A stretch of 64,000 nucleotides of DNA from Peptostreptococcaceae bacterium VA2 (GTDB lineage: Bacteria > Bacillota > Clostridia > Peptostreptococcales > Peptostreptococcaceae), in the NCBI GenBank assembly GCA_000686145.1, contig JMMB01000007.1:1364001-1428000 (forward strand), in the 5' to 3' direction. Shown piece after piece: positions 36,234-44,407 of the stretch (the stretch's first letter is position 1; the number at the start of each line of letters is the position of its first letter). The notes under the pieces were generated by a model, which did no database searches, was not told where the DNA came from, and saw nothing but the letters and a program-made list of their open reading frames with translations. The translations under genes and the position numbers were made by a program.

Positions 36234-36263
36234 GAAAACCCCCTCATGTTTTGAGGGGGCTTC
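36234..36263 (-). terminator. Terminator of the Toxin_10 gene
   Basis: On the minus strand GCCCCCTCA and TGAGGGGG pair around a 5-base loop and run into TTTTCC, 60 bp after the toxin stop. Confidence 0.75.
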
Positions 36264-36323
36264 ATCACTTCACCTTGCTTATCCACTTACTGTTTACATA
36301 TATCGCAATATATTTTCTAATTA

Positions 36324-37544
36324 TTATTTTGTTTCTCTTATTCTCGTTTCCCTAGGGTTCTTTACAATCCAAGAACCTGAAACAGATGATCCATCCGCTC
36401 TCTTTAAAGTATATTTTGTAGCCAATTGATATTGCGTAAATCCTTTTGATCGATCAGAATTACATTTAAAATTAGTTGTAGATGTGTCTTCTACTACTTG
36501 ACCACTACTTGAACTAGTTTCTGTTTGTATTGTTTTTGTAATTTCTCCTTTAAGTGGTCCGATTTTACCTAAAAATTGCAATCCAAAATCTGCTCCAATC
36601 TTCATAGAAAGTGTTTCAGTCATCTTTGTTTGATCTGTAGAGCTCATACCTGTTTTATATGTAAAACTTTGAGACGAACCAGGTGTAAGAACCGTTGAAG
36701 CTACTTTTTCCCAATATTCTTCTTTTTCCAAAGTATAATATGGTGTATTGTGTATTTTTGTATAATCACTCGTTTGACCATCATTTACCATAATACAAGG
36801 TATTAAAGATGCCCCAACAACAACAGAATTTGTAGTTTGAGGTAATTGTTCATCGGGATCTTTAGCGTCAGTATACTTTGGAGCTTCTGGTCTAGTTCCT
36901 GTTTTTGGTAATTCTGGTAATTTAAAACTACCGTATGGTGATTTATCAGCTTGATTAACTGGGTGATCAGAAATATAAAATGCCTTATTTGTATCTAATG
37001 GATTTGCTTCATTCATCTTTACATACTCTGTATACAGAACTGATGACCCAATATACCCATATGATGCAACTTTACTATTTCCTTGGTTCACAATTTCATG
37101 ATTACCGTAAAGTATTTTTTCTTTACATTGGCGTAAATACCATTGGTCACTAGGGGCACCAGTCCAACTACTTTGATACACCATACCTTGACCACCAATT
37201 TGTCTAGATACACCCCAATCAGGATCTTTAGCCCAAGGCGAAGCATCACCATATACTACAGGTTTTCCACTATTTTTATTTACAATTGCATAGTTTCCTC
37301 CATCAAGTGGAAAAAATACAAATTGTTGATTGTCTTTACCGTTTTGGCCATATAAAATAATTCCTGCCTCATCATAAGTACCTTCTGTGTATACATCCCA
37401 TACTTTGTTTGAATCTTCTGGAAGATGAATAGAATAATATTTATTTTTCTCTGGATTAAGTGCGTTACTTACAGAAGTCGAGATAGATAGACTCAGTGCT
37501 CCTACCATTAACCCTGTCATTACTTTTTTTGATAATAATTTCAT
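36324..37544 (-). CDS. Secreted Toxin_10 family protein (Cry35/BinAB-like) with lectin-like N-terminus
   Basis: A 406-residue protein. A signal peptide (MKLLSKKVMTGLMVGALSLS, cleavage near residue 28) leads into a beta-trefoil-like domain (~30-215; QQFVFFPLDGGNYAI, DQWYLRQ). A Pro-rich linker follows, then a pore-forming domain with LIPCIMVNDGQTSDYTKI and TPYYTLEKEEYW. The latter matches, from memory, the conserved centre of Cry35 (LVPCIMVND and TPYYILKKYQYW), and the rest is Ser/Thr-rich as in beta-pore formers. Relatives act on insect gut cells, usually with a partner; none is next to it. It is the only large minus-strand gene in its neighbourhood. AGGGGGAA precedes the ATG. Host target is unknown. 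Confidence 0.85.
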   Translation of the reverse strand: MKLLSKKVMTGLMVGALSLSISTSVSNALNPEKNKYYSIHLPEDSNKVWDVYTEGTYDEAGIILYGQNGKDNQQFVFFPLDGGNYAIVNKNSGKPVVYGDASPWAKDPDWGVSRQIGGQGMVYQSSWTGAPSDQWYLRQCKEKILYGNHEIVNQGNSKVASYGYIGSSVLYTEYVKMNEANPLDTNKAFYISDHPVNQADKSPYGSFKLPELPKTGTRPEAPKYTDAKDPDEQLPQTTNSVVVGASLIPCIMVNDGQTSDYTKIHNTPYYTLEKEEYWEKVASTVLTPGSSQSFTYKTGMSSTDQTKMTETLSMKIGADFGLQFLGKIGPLKGEITKTIQTETSSSSGQVVEDTSTTNFKCNSDRSKGFTQYQLATKYTLKRADGSSVSGSWIVKNPRETRIRETK

Positions 37545-37567
37545 AAAATTCCCCCTAATTGTGTCGG

Positions 37568-37598
37568 CAAAACCCCTTTAAGAACTATCCAAGGGGCT
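37568..37598 (-). terminator. Leader terminator upstream of the toxin gene
   Basis: On the minus strand AGCCCCTT and AAGGGGTTTT pair around a 12-base loop, 25 bp before the toxin start. It would terminate transcripts entering from upstream, or act as an attenuator if the promoter is the AT-rich stretch near 37690-37710. Confidence 0.6.
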
Positions 37599-37937
37599 AC
37601 TTTATAGTATTTCTGTGGCTACTTGCACTATACTTTAAGTTGTTGCAACATTCTGTCTATTTGTAGCATAACCTCCCTAATAAAATATATTTTATACACG
37701 TATATGCTCTTATTGTATTATTAATTGGAAAAAAATACAAGTTATTTGATAAAAAAGTAACAAAAAAATGTTATAATTTGTAAAATATTCTTCTAATCAC
37801 ATTTCCCAACTCCCAAAAATCTTGGAATAAATTATTTTTCTTAATCTTGCTAATTCCTTCTTCTGTATTTCTTGTTTTTATTAAATTAGTATAAATAGAT
37901 ATTTTTGATATAGTTCGGAAAAGTAGACATAAATAAA

Positions 37938-38060
37938 ATGGAAAAAGAAAATATAGCTTTAATTTATATACCAAAATCAAACTTATTTACAAATAGTAAA
38001 GACAAAAACCCAGTTTTAAATTTTAAGGTAGGAGATACTATAGAAAGAGTGGGTCTATAA
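37938..38060 (+). CDS. Small hypothetical ORF
   Basis: A 40-codon ORF (MEKENIALIYIPKSNLF at the start) without a clear ribosome-binding site. Its stop overlaps the start of the next ORF (TAATG). I do not recognise it; it may be a phage- or plasmid-gene remnant. Confidence 0.25.
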   Translation: MEKENIALIYIPKSNLFTNSKDKNPVLNFKVGDTIERVGL

Positions 38061-38182
38061 TGGAGAAAGCAAGAAATATTGTGGATGTAGTTTTTAGATA
38101 TATAGCCAAATTGAGTGATGATGAAATAGAACGCCTTATAAATAATGAATCTAAGTTTGTATGTATAAGCAGCAAATATTAA
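38060..38182 (+). CDS. Small hypothetical ORF
   Basis: A 40-codon ORF, helical and charged (YIAKLSDDEIERLINNESKF), overlapping the previous one by a base. The sequence resembles the start of small mobile-element proteins with a 'LSDEELEKL' helix, but no family is certain. It could be a truncated remnant. Confidence 0.3.
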   Translation: MEKARNIVDVVFRYIAKLSDDEIERLINNESKFVCISSKY

Positions 38183-38249
38183 CATTCTTAAAATATAAAT
38201 CATAATATATATAGCGATATGCACTTATTAAATTATAAGGAGGAACATT

Positions 38250-38753
38250 ATGGCTAATTCTTGTCCACAGTATGATATTAAAAAAATATTTTCTGGATAC
38301 AATCAAGCTACACCAGATGCCTATGCCAAAATAAAAGGAGGTCCATTAGCACCTTGTATAAGAGGAGCTATATATCTATATCAACTAGAAGGTGGAGTAT
38401 ATATAAAGGCATGTATAACAGGAATTCCTAACATAAACAATCAAACTAGTTCATTTCATGGATTACATATTCATGAAGTGGGAGATTGCTCTGTAGGAAA
38501 TGAAAAGGATCCATTTACTTCTGCAAAATCTCATTATAATCCTACTAATACGCTACACCCTATGCATGCAGGAGATTTACCACCAATGTTATCTGCTGAT
38601 GGAGTAGGTATGCTCTCTACATTTACTAATAGATTTACTGTAGATGAAGTTATAGGAAAATCTTTTATACTTCATGAAGGGTATGATGATTTTACTTCAC
38701 AACCTTCAGGAAATTCAGGTCATAGATGGGCTTGTGGAGTTATTGTAAAATAG
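38250..38753 (+). CDS. Cu/Zn superoxide dismutase-family protein (SodC/YojM-like)
   Basis: A 167-residue protein with the full ligand set of the family: HIHEVGDCS (two Cu His), SHYNP (bridging His), HPMHAGDLP (Zn His and Asp) and LHEGYDDF (Cu His). A GNSGHRWACGVI end completes the fold and disulfide. There is no signal peptide, as in some clostridial homologues, which suggests a cytosolic or spore-associated role. AAGGAGGAAC precedes the ATG. It should dismutate superoxide if metallated; some Gram-positive members are inactive, so activity is not certain. Confidence 0.85.
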   Translation: MANSCPQYDIKKIFSGYNQATPDAYAKIKGGPLAPCIRGAIYLYQLEGGVYIKACITGIPNINNQTSSFHGLHIHEVGDCSVGNEKDPFTSAKSHYNPTNTLHPMHAGDLPPMLSADGVGMLSTFTNRFTVDEVIGKSFILHEGYDDFTSQPSGNSGHRWACGVIVK

Positions 38754-38861
38754 AAGATATAACTACTACAAATGTAATTAAAAAAATAAGCTTGAATATT
38801 ATTTTAAAAAAATATAAAAAATTTTAAATCATATGCATATTCTTTGTTAGAATGGTTAATA

Positions 38862-38867
38862 TATAAT
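38862..38867 (+). promoter_or_regulatory. -10 box of structured RNA element, copy A
   Basis: TATAAT here and TATGAT at the matching place in copy B (48196) stand at the head of the conserved block, within otherwise conserved AT-rich DNA. Confidence 0.5.
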
Positions 38868-38872
38868 CAGAT

Positions 38873-39188
38873 AGTTAATGAAAATTAATTATCAGTCAAC
38901 ACTTACTACACTAAAGTTAGATGTTATTTTACCTTTTGGTAGTATCTTTGGAAGTGATGGTGGCTAGATATTTGAAAAAATATCATATTAAGTATAATGA
39001 ATCTACTAGATTTCCTCGCTCTACTAGAGTGTAAGTAGCCTTAGTCTAATACCCGAAGGTTAGAGTTGTAGCTAACTTGCAAACTATATTTAATAAACGT
39101 CAAAGAGGATAAGGATGTAATTAACATTACTCCTTGGAAAAGCACTGAATTTGAAGGCTTAGGCTATCAAATCAGTGCTTTTTTATTT
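38873..39188 (+). ncRNA. Structured ~315-nt RNA element, full copy A
   Basis: This segment recurs at 48207-48522 with high identity, is non-coding, starts just after a -10 box and ends in an intrinsic terminator (AGCACTGA/TCAGTGCT, T tract). Differences between copies preserve pairing: ATAGTT pairs with AATTAT here and with AACTAT in copy B. GATATTT/AATATC and GTAATTAACATTAC hairpins are invariant. Its 3' end also terminates the minus-strand SagB-type gene. I do not recognise an Rfam family; a small RNA gene is the best reading, a MITE the alternative. Confidence 0.6.
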
Positions 39189-39189
39189 A

Positions 39190-39948
39190 TTATAGTTTTT
39201 TGCCTAAACAAGCCATATAAATTACAAATTCATCTTCTCCGTCTAAATCTAGCATGCTATCAATGATATTTTGATCATAGATTCCAATAGCACAAGTCCC
39301 ACAGTTAAGAGATTCTGATGATATATAAAGATTTTGGCACACATGTCCAATATCTATAAGTATTTTTTTATGGGCAGCTATACTAAATTTATGTTCACTT
39401 CTATATGGAATACAGCTCCAAGCAAATACAACAGCACTTTTAGATACAAATCCTTGAACAAAAGGCTGATTTGGAGTTGCTTTATCTATTTTATCATCTA
39501 TATTATTTAAAGTTTTTATAAATAGAAGTTTATGTTCTAGAGGTAAATATCTGTAAACTCCACACTTTAAATTATCAACATTATTTATTATTAAATATGT
39601 TTCGAAAGGATGAGTGCAACCAGCAGAAGGTACTGTTCTTAATGCACTGAATTCATCTCTTACAGTTTGAATTCCCTGAGTAGACCAAAGTAAATAAGAA
39701 AGTTCAGATAAACTTATTTTTTCATTACTATACTTTCTTACACTTCTTCTATCATTTATACAATCTAGCACGTTACTTTTAACTAAAATATCTTTGTTTA
39801 AAGTTGGTAATTCTATTAAATCAGAATTTGAATTATATTCTTTTTGTAAAGAAGGGGCAGGTAGTCCCTTTTGTTTATCAGTTTTTATTTGTTTTAGTAT
39901 TTCGAAATCAGCTTTAAAAAAGTCTCTGTTTTGTGAAATTTTATCCAT
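39190..39948 (-). CDS. SagB-type nitroreductase/dehydrogenase
   Basis: A 252-residue flavoprotein of the SagB/ThcOx branch of nitroreductases. RRSVRKYSNEKISLSELSYLLW is the FMN-binding start, SAGCTHPFETYLI and GVYRYLPLEHKL lie in the middle and NCGTCAIGIYDQ near the end. SagB proteins oxidise azolines in thiazole/oxazole-modified peptides; stand-alone members occur widely in anaerobes, and no SagC/SagD or precursor is visible here, so substrate is unknown. AAGGAGATATTC precedes the ATG. Its stop touches the terminator of RNA copy A. Confidence 0.85.
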   Translation of the reverse strand: MDKISQNRDFFKADFEILKQIKTDKQKGLPAPSLQKEYNSNSDLIELPTLNKDILVKSNVLDCINDRRSVRKYSNEKISLSELSYLLWSTQGIQTVRDEFSALRTVPSAGCTHPFETYLIINNVDNLKCGVYRYLPLEHKLLFIKTLNNIDDKIDKATPNQPFVQGFVSKSAVVFAWSCIPYRSEHKFSIAAHKKILIDIGHVCQNLYISSESLNCGTCAIGIYDQNIIDSMLDLDGEDEFVIYMACLGKKL

Positions 39949-40024
39949 GAATATCTCCTTATTAAAATATATGATTTTTTATATTTATCATATCATATAA
40001 ATACAAATTATAGAAATAACAATC

Positions 40025-40046
40025 GTAGGTATGATTTCTATGATTT
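40025..40046 (+). repeat. Possible degraded att-like repeat (R7)
   Basis: GTAGGTATGATTTCTATGATT matches the left half of the R1/R6 consensus (GTGGGTATGATTCCTGAGATT). The right half is lost. It may be chance. Confidence 0.3.
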
Positions 40047-40187
40047 TTTATTAAAGATTTTAGGCATTATACTAAAAATAAAAATAAATATTTATTTAGA
40101 TTATTAATAGGTTTTTGGATAATGAATTTATGTATATTATATATCTCACATAATGGTTATATATTTAGCGATTTATTTTAGAAGTTA

Positions 40188-40244
40188 ATGTATTTTTAGT
40201 TATCTAATAGTGTAAGTTACACTATTAGATAACTAAAAATACAT
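40188..40244. promoter_or_regulatory. Perfect 57-bp palindrome upstream of hpdB (probable Crp/Fnr activator site)
   Basis: Two 28-bp arms are exact inverted copies around a single G at 40216. The centre reads AGTGTAAGTTACACT, a Crp/Fnr-like operator shape. A TATAAT at 40247-40252 puts the start near 40259, so the palindrome centre is at about -42, the class II activator position. No good -35 box is present, as expected for an activated promoter. The regulator gene at 44408 is the obvious candidate. Confidence 0.65.
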
Positions 40245-40246
40245 AC

Positions 40247-40252
40247 TATAAT
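40247..40252 (+). promoter_or_regulatory. -10 box of the hpd operon
   Basis: Perfect TATAAT, 62 bp before hpdB, directly after the palindrome. Confidence 0.6.
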
Positions 40253-40313
40253 ATATTTAGATGAAAGAAATATGAATGTACCAACACATTATAAAGGGGA
40301 GAAGGTATTTTAA

Positions 40314-43007
40314 ATGAATTCAAATGGAACTAAACTTGAAGATGTCTTAAAAATGCATGGTATTGAAATGTCAGATGTAGTTGATGCTAAGGATTATAAA
40401 ATTCCAGAAGCAAAAGATAGCACTAAAAGGCTTATGGAAATCTACTACAACTTAAAAGTTACTGCTGATATGGAAGCTCCATATTGGTACAACAGGACTT
40501 GGTGGGAAAATGATGGTGATGTAACTATAGTAAGAAGAGCTAAAGCTATGGCTTCATGCTTATCTCACATTACACCTACTATTTTACCTTATGAAAAACT
40601 TGTTATGAACAAGACAAAAAACGTTAGAGGTGCATTCCCATTCCCTTGGGTTTGTGCAAGTTTCTTTAATGCTCAAGCAGAGGCATTAATGAATGAAGTT
40701 GATGCTCCTTGTGAGAGTGAAGCGGATTCAGTTAGTGTAGTTGGTGCTGGGGGCGGTAATGTTACACAAAGTTATGGGGATGTTATAAGTCTTGCTAAGA
40801 AATTTGGTATGAGAAAAGAGGAAATTCCGGTTTTAGTTAAAACATCTAAGCCTTGGGATGGAATTTCAATTGAAGATTTAAGTGATAAGTATGCAAAGTA
40901 TACTCCAGGTTATGACCAAGAACAACGTATTATGGATTCTGTAATTTCTATGTTTGACTCTTGGGCAATTCCTCAAGGGCGTGAAGTAATTAACTATTAT
41001 ATGCCTTTGGAATATGGTTTTGACAGAATCATAGAATTATGTGATGAAAAAATTGCTGAACTTATGGGTGAAGCAGGTGATGATGGAATACTTGGTATGA
41101 GCAGGGGTTATTATTATATAGCAATGAAAGAAATCACCAAAGGGTTAAGTACTTGGTGTGAAAACTATTCAAAACAAGCAAAATATTTAGCTTCAATTGA
41201 GACAGATGAAGGCTTAAAAGCTAACTATGAAAAAATTGAAGAAGTTATGGGAAATATTGCTCATAAGAAGCCAGCAAACTTCTGGGAAGCAATTCAAATG
41301 ACAATTTGTTGCCATTTAGGTGTTGTTAATGAAGACCCACAGTCTGGTATGTCAATTGGTAGACTTGGGCAAGTATTACAGCCATTTTATGAAAAAGATA
41401 TTGAAGATGGTTTAATGACAGATGAAGATGTAATTGAACTTCTTGAATTATATAGAATTAAAATTACTTGTATTGAATGTTTTGCATCAGCGGGAGTATC
41501 TGGGGGAGTTCTTTCTGGTAATACATTTAATAATCTTTCTTTAGGTGGACAAAATTATGATGGTCTATCCGCCGTTACTCCTCTAGAATATTTAATTATT
41601 GAAGCGGGTATGAGAAATCAAACTCCTCAGCCTACACTAAGTATATTATATGATGAAAAAACACCGGAAGACTTCCTTATGAAAGCCGCTTCTTGTACAA
41701 AACTAGGACTTGGATATCCTGCATGGATGAACAATCAAACAGGTATGAACTTTATGCTAAGACATTACGGTCCTGAGGGTATGGACATTGTTGATGCAAG
41801 GGCTTGGTGTCTTGGAGGATGTCTTGAATCTGCACCTGGATGCTTTATGCCACTTAATTACAATGGGAAGGTAACAATGATTCCAGGTGGTGCATCACCT
41901 ACATGTGGTACAGGAGTTCACTTTGTTGCACTACCTAAAATACTTGAACTTGTTTTATCAAATGGATTAGATAAGAGAACGGGAAAACAAGTATATCCAC
42001 CTCATAACAGGGAACTTGATTCTTACGAAACAATGATGAATCAGTGGGAAAAATATATAGAACTTACTACAGATGTTCTTAATAGGGTTAACAATATTCA
42101 AATGGACCTTTGGAGAAAGAAGAATATGCCAGTTGTAAATTCACTACTTAAACCTGATTGTTTTACAAAAGGTAGAGACCTTGGTGTTATGGGAGCAAGA
42201 TATAATGCAACTATTAACTTTGAATCTTGCGGTACAATTACATTTGTAAATTCAGTAGCTTCAATCAAGAAAAATGTCTTTGATGAGAAGAAGTTTACAA
42301 TTGAAGAAATGGCTGATGCTATGATTAATAATTTTGGATTTGAGACTGCATACCAAACTGGAGTATTCTCACCAGATTCAAGAATTAGTACAGAAAATAG
42401 TGAAAAATACGAAAAAATATTTGCGGAATGCATAAATGCACCAAAGTATGGAAATGCAGATATGTATGTAGATAGTATTTTAAGAGATTACCAATATTAT
42501 ATGTATGATATGACTAGTAAATTTAGATCATACTATGGTAAGCCTGAGTATTTATGCCAAATTTCAGTTTCTACACACGGTCCTCAAGGATTTATAACAT
42601 TAGCTTCAGCTGATGGAAGACTTGCAGGTACAACTTATTCAGATGGATCTTTATCTGCAGAATCTGGAACTGATAATAATGGCATTTATGCTATATTTGA
42701 ATCTGCAAATGTTTATGACCACTCAATGCAGCAAAATTCACAAATGAATTTAAAGCTTCATCCAACGGCAGTAAAAGGTCTAAATGGAACAAGAAAACTT
42801 CTTGATATTGTGCGTGCTTACATGAGAAAAGGTGGATTCCATGTTCAGTTTAACGTTGTAAATTCAGAAGTTCTAAGAGATGCCCAAGCAAAACCAGATA
42901 ACTATAGAGATCTTATGGTTCGTGTTGCTGGGTTTACACAATATTGGTGTGAAATTGGTAAACCTATCCAAGATGAGGTTATTTATAGAACTGAATATGA
43001 AGTATAG
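40314..43007 (+). CDS. hpdB: 4-Hydroxyphenylacetate decarboxylase, glycyl radical subunit
   Basis: An 897-residue glycyl radical enzyme. Converting 4-hydroxyphenylacetate to p-cresol and CO2 needs a stored radical; the RVAGFTQYW loop places the glycyl residue at Gly873. Cys503 and Glu505 (GGCLESAPG), His536 (GVHF) and Glu637 (FESCGT) are at the numbers I recall for the clostridial enzyme. It is followed by the small Fe-S subunit that distinguishes this enzyme from indoleacetate and phenylacetate decarboxylases. AAGGGGAGAAGG precedes the ATG. The sequence differs from C. difficile HpdB at many positions, so a related arylacetate is possible. Confidence 0.9.
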   Translation: MNSNGTKLEDVLKMHGIEMSDVVDAKDYKIPEAKDSTKRLMEIYYNLKVTADMEAPYWYNRTWWENDGDVTIVRRAKAMASCLSHITPTILPYEKLVMNKTKNVRGAFPFPWVCASFFNAQAEALMNEVDAPCESEADSVSVVGAGGGNVTQSYGDVISLAKKFGMRKEEIPVLVKTSKPWDGISIEDLSDKYAKYTPGYDQEQRIMDSVISMFDSWAIPQGREVINYYMPLEYGFDRIIELCDEKIAELMGEAGDDGILGMSRGYYYIAMKEITKGLSTWCENYSKQAKYLASIETDEGLKANYEKIEEVMGNIAHKKPANFWEAIQMTICCHLGVVNEDPQSGMSIGRLGQVLQPFYEKDIEDGLMTDEDVIELLELYRIKITCIECFASAGVSGGVLSGNTFNNLSLGGQNYDGLSAVTPLEYLIIEAGMRNQTPQPTLSILYDEKTPEDFLMKAASCTKLGLGYPAWMNNQTGMNFMLRHYGPEGMDIVDARAWCLGGCLESAPGCFMPLNYNGKVTMIPGGASPTCGTGVHFVALPKILELVLSNGLDKRTGKQVYPPHNRELDSYETMMNQWEKYIELTTDVLNRVNNIQMDLWRKKNMPVVNSLLKPDCFTKGRDLGVMGARYNATINFESCGTITFVNSVASIKKNVFDEKKFTIEEMADAMINNFGFETAYQTGVFSPDSRISTENSEKYEKIFAECINAPKYGNADMYVDSILRDYQYYMYDMTSKFRSYYGKPEYLCQISVSTHGPQGFITLASADGRLAGTTYSDGSLSAESGTDNNGIYAIFESANVYDHSMQQNSQMNLKLHPTAVKGLNGTRKLLDIVRAYMRKGGFHVQFNVVNSEVLRDAQAKPDNYRDLMVRVAGFTQYWCEIGKPIQDEVIYRTEYEV

Positions 43008-43039
43008 AGCATAATTAAAAAATGAATGGGGGTAAATAT

Positions 43040-43300
43040 ATGCGACATTATGATTGTAAAAATTATATAAACTTAGATTGTGAAAAAGGACTATGTGCAT
43101 TATGCAAGGCTGTTGTACCTATTAGTGGTGAAAACAGTGAAGCTTGTCATAAATTCAAGGCTGCTGATAAATGTGGCAACTGTAAAAACTTTTCTAATCC
43201 AGATAAACACGGAATTGGCACATGCACAGGTTTGGAAAAAGAGAACTGGTCATATTCTACTATGAATGCCTGCACATGTTCAGGTTATGAAGCAAGATAG
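43040..43300 (+). CDS. hpdC: 4-Hydroxyphenylacetate decarboxylase, small Fe-S subunit
   Basis: An 86-residue Cys-rich protein that binds two [4Fe-4S] clusters and stabilises the large subunit. It begins MRHYDC, with His3 and Cys6 as in known HpdC; further Cys at 19, 36, 45, 48, 62 and 78 fit the cluster ligands, and GLEKENWSYST is a family block. I chose ATG 43040 because GGGGG stands six bases upstream; the ATG at 43022 has no ribosome-binding site. Ten bases separate it from hpdA. Confidence 0.9.
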   Translation: MRHYDCKNYINLDCEKGLCALCKAVVPISGENSEACHKFKAADKCGNCKNFSNPDKHGIGTCTGLEKENWSYSTMNACTCSGYEAR

Positions 43301-43309
43301 GATAATATT

Positions 43310-44248
43310 ATGAATGAAAAAGGTTTAATATTTGATATACAGAGTTTTTCTGTACATGATGGACCAGGATGTAGAACGAACATATTTTTTACAGGCTGCC
43401 CACTAAAATGCAAATGGTGTGCTAATCCAGAAAGCTGGATTAAGAAAAAACATCTTATGCTTTCAGAAAATTTATGTAAATGGGATAAGGGATGTCGAGC
43501 ATGTAAAAATGTATGTCCTTATGGATCAATTAAGTTTAATGAAAAGGGAAAGCAAAGTATAACAAGGGATATATGTCAAAAATGTGAGACTTTTGAGTGT
43601 GTTAATATCTGTCCAAATAATGCTTTAAAACAGTGTGTTAAGGAATATACAGTTGATGAAATTATAAAAATTCTCAGACGTGATTTTAATAACTGGGGTC
43701 CTGAGGGTGGAGTAACATTCTCAGGAGGAGATCCTTTAATGCATCATGAGTTTCTAATTGAAGTTTTAAAGAAATGTCATGAGTGGCAGATTCATACGGC
43801 AATTGAAACTAGCGGATATGCAAAACAGGAAATATTCCTTGATGTATTTAAATACATTCAATTTGCATTCATTGATGTTAAGAACATGGATAATGAAAAA
43901 CATAAAGATGGAACTGGAGTTTATAATGATTTAATACTTTCAAATATTGAAGCACTTAAAAAATCTGGTTGGCAGGGAAGAATTGTTCTAAGACAGCCAA
44001 CTATAGCAGGATACAATGATAGTGATGAAAATGCATACAAATTAATTGAATTTATGAACAAAAACTCATTGTATGAAATTAATCTTTTGAAATTCCATAG
44101 GTTGGGTGAAACAAAATGGAATCAGCTAGGAAAAGTGTATGAGTACCATGATCATGGTGATATGACACAGGAAAAAATGGAACATCTTCAAGAATTATAT
44201 TTAGACAACAATATAGCCTGCTATATAGGTGATAATACTCCTTTCTAA
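43310..44248 (+). CDS. hpdA: Glycyl-radical activating enzyme (radical SAM) for HpdB
   Basis: A 312-residue radical SAM protein. The SAM cluster motif CPLKCKWC gives Cys30, Cys34 and Cys37, preceded by HDGPGCRT. A ferredoxin-like insert with eight cysteines (CKWDKGCRACKNVC, CQKC, CVNIC) binds two more clusters, as in other aryl-type activases. GGVTFSGGDPL and IETSGY are SAM-binding blocks. It makes the glycyl radical on HpdB Gly873. It is the last gene of hpdBCA; a perfect terminator follows. Confidence 0.92.
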   Translation: MNEKGLIFDIQSFSVHDGPGCRTNIFFTGCPLKCKWCANPESWIKKKHLMLSENLCKWDKGCRACKNVCPYGSIKFNEKGKQSITRDICQKCETFECVNICPNNALKQCVKEYTVDEIIKILRRDFNNWGPEGGVTFSGGDPLMHHEFLIEVLKKCHEWQIHTAIETSGYAKQEIFLDVFKYIQFAFIDVKNMDNEKHKDGTGVYNDLILSNIEALKKSGWQGRIVLRQPTIAGYNDSDENAYKLIEFMNKNSLYEINLLKFHRLGETKWNQLGKVYEYHDHGDMTQEKMEHLQELYLDNNIACYIGDNTPF

Positions 44249-44327
44249 TTCTTCACGTAAGACAATAGTATAATCTGTTACATGATATTTTGTTCTATGT
44301 GACAGTAAATTGTATGTGTAAATTAAA

Positions 44328-44362
44328 AAAGCTAGTAATTCTACTTTAGAATTACTAGCTTT
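44328..44362. terminator. Perfect hairpin between hpdA and the regulator gene
   Basis: AAAGCTAGTAATTCTA and TAGAATTACTAGCTTT form a perfect 16-bp stem with a 3-base loop. A run of A before and T after allow action on both strands. Confidence 0.75.
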
Positions 44363-44407
44363 CAGTTTATAATATAAATATATATTATAAAAAAGGATGA
44401 TTTGCAT

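Noticed and set aside
37771-38224. Two minus-strand ORFs of 69 and 86 codons
   Set aside because: No ribosome-binding sites or family features; they are shadows of AT-rich DNA and of small plus-strand ORFs.
38873-39188. The repeated RNA element as a group II intron or known riboswitch
   Set aside because: No domain V-like hairpin, no intron ORF, and none of the consensus boxes of cobalamin, lysine, SAM, T-box, M-box or c-di-GMP riboswitches that I know.
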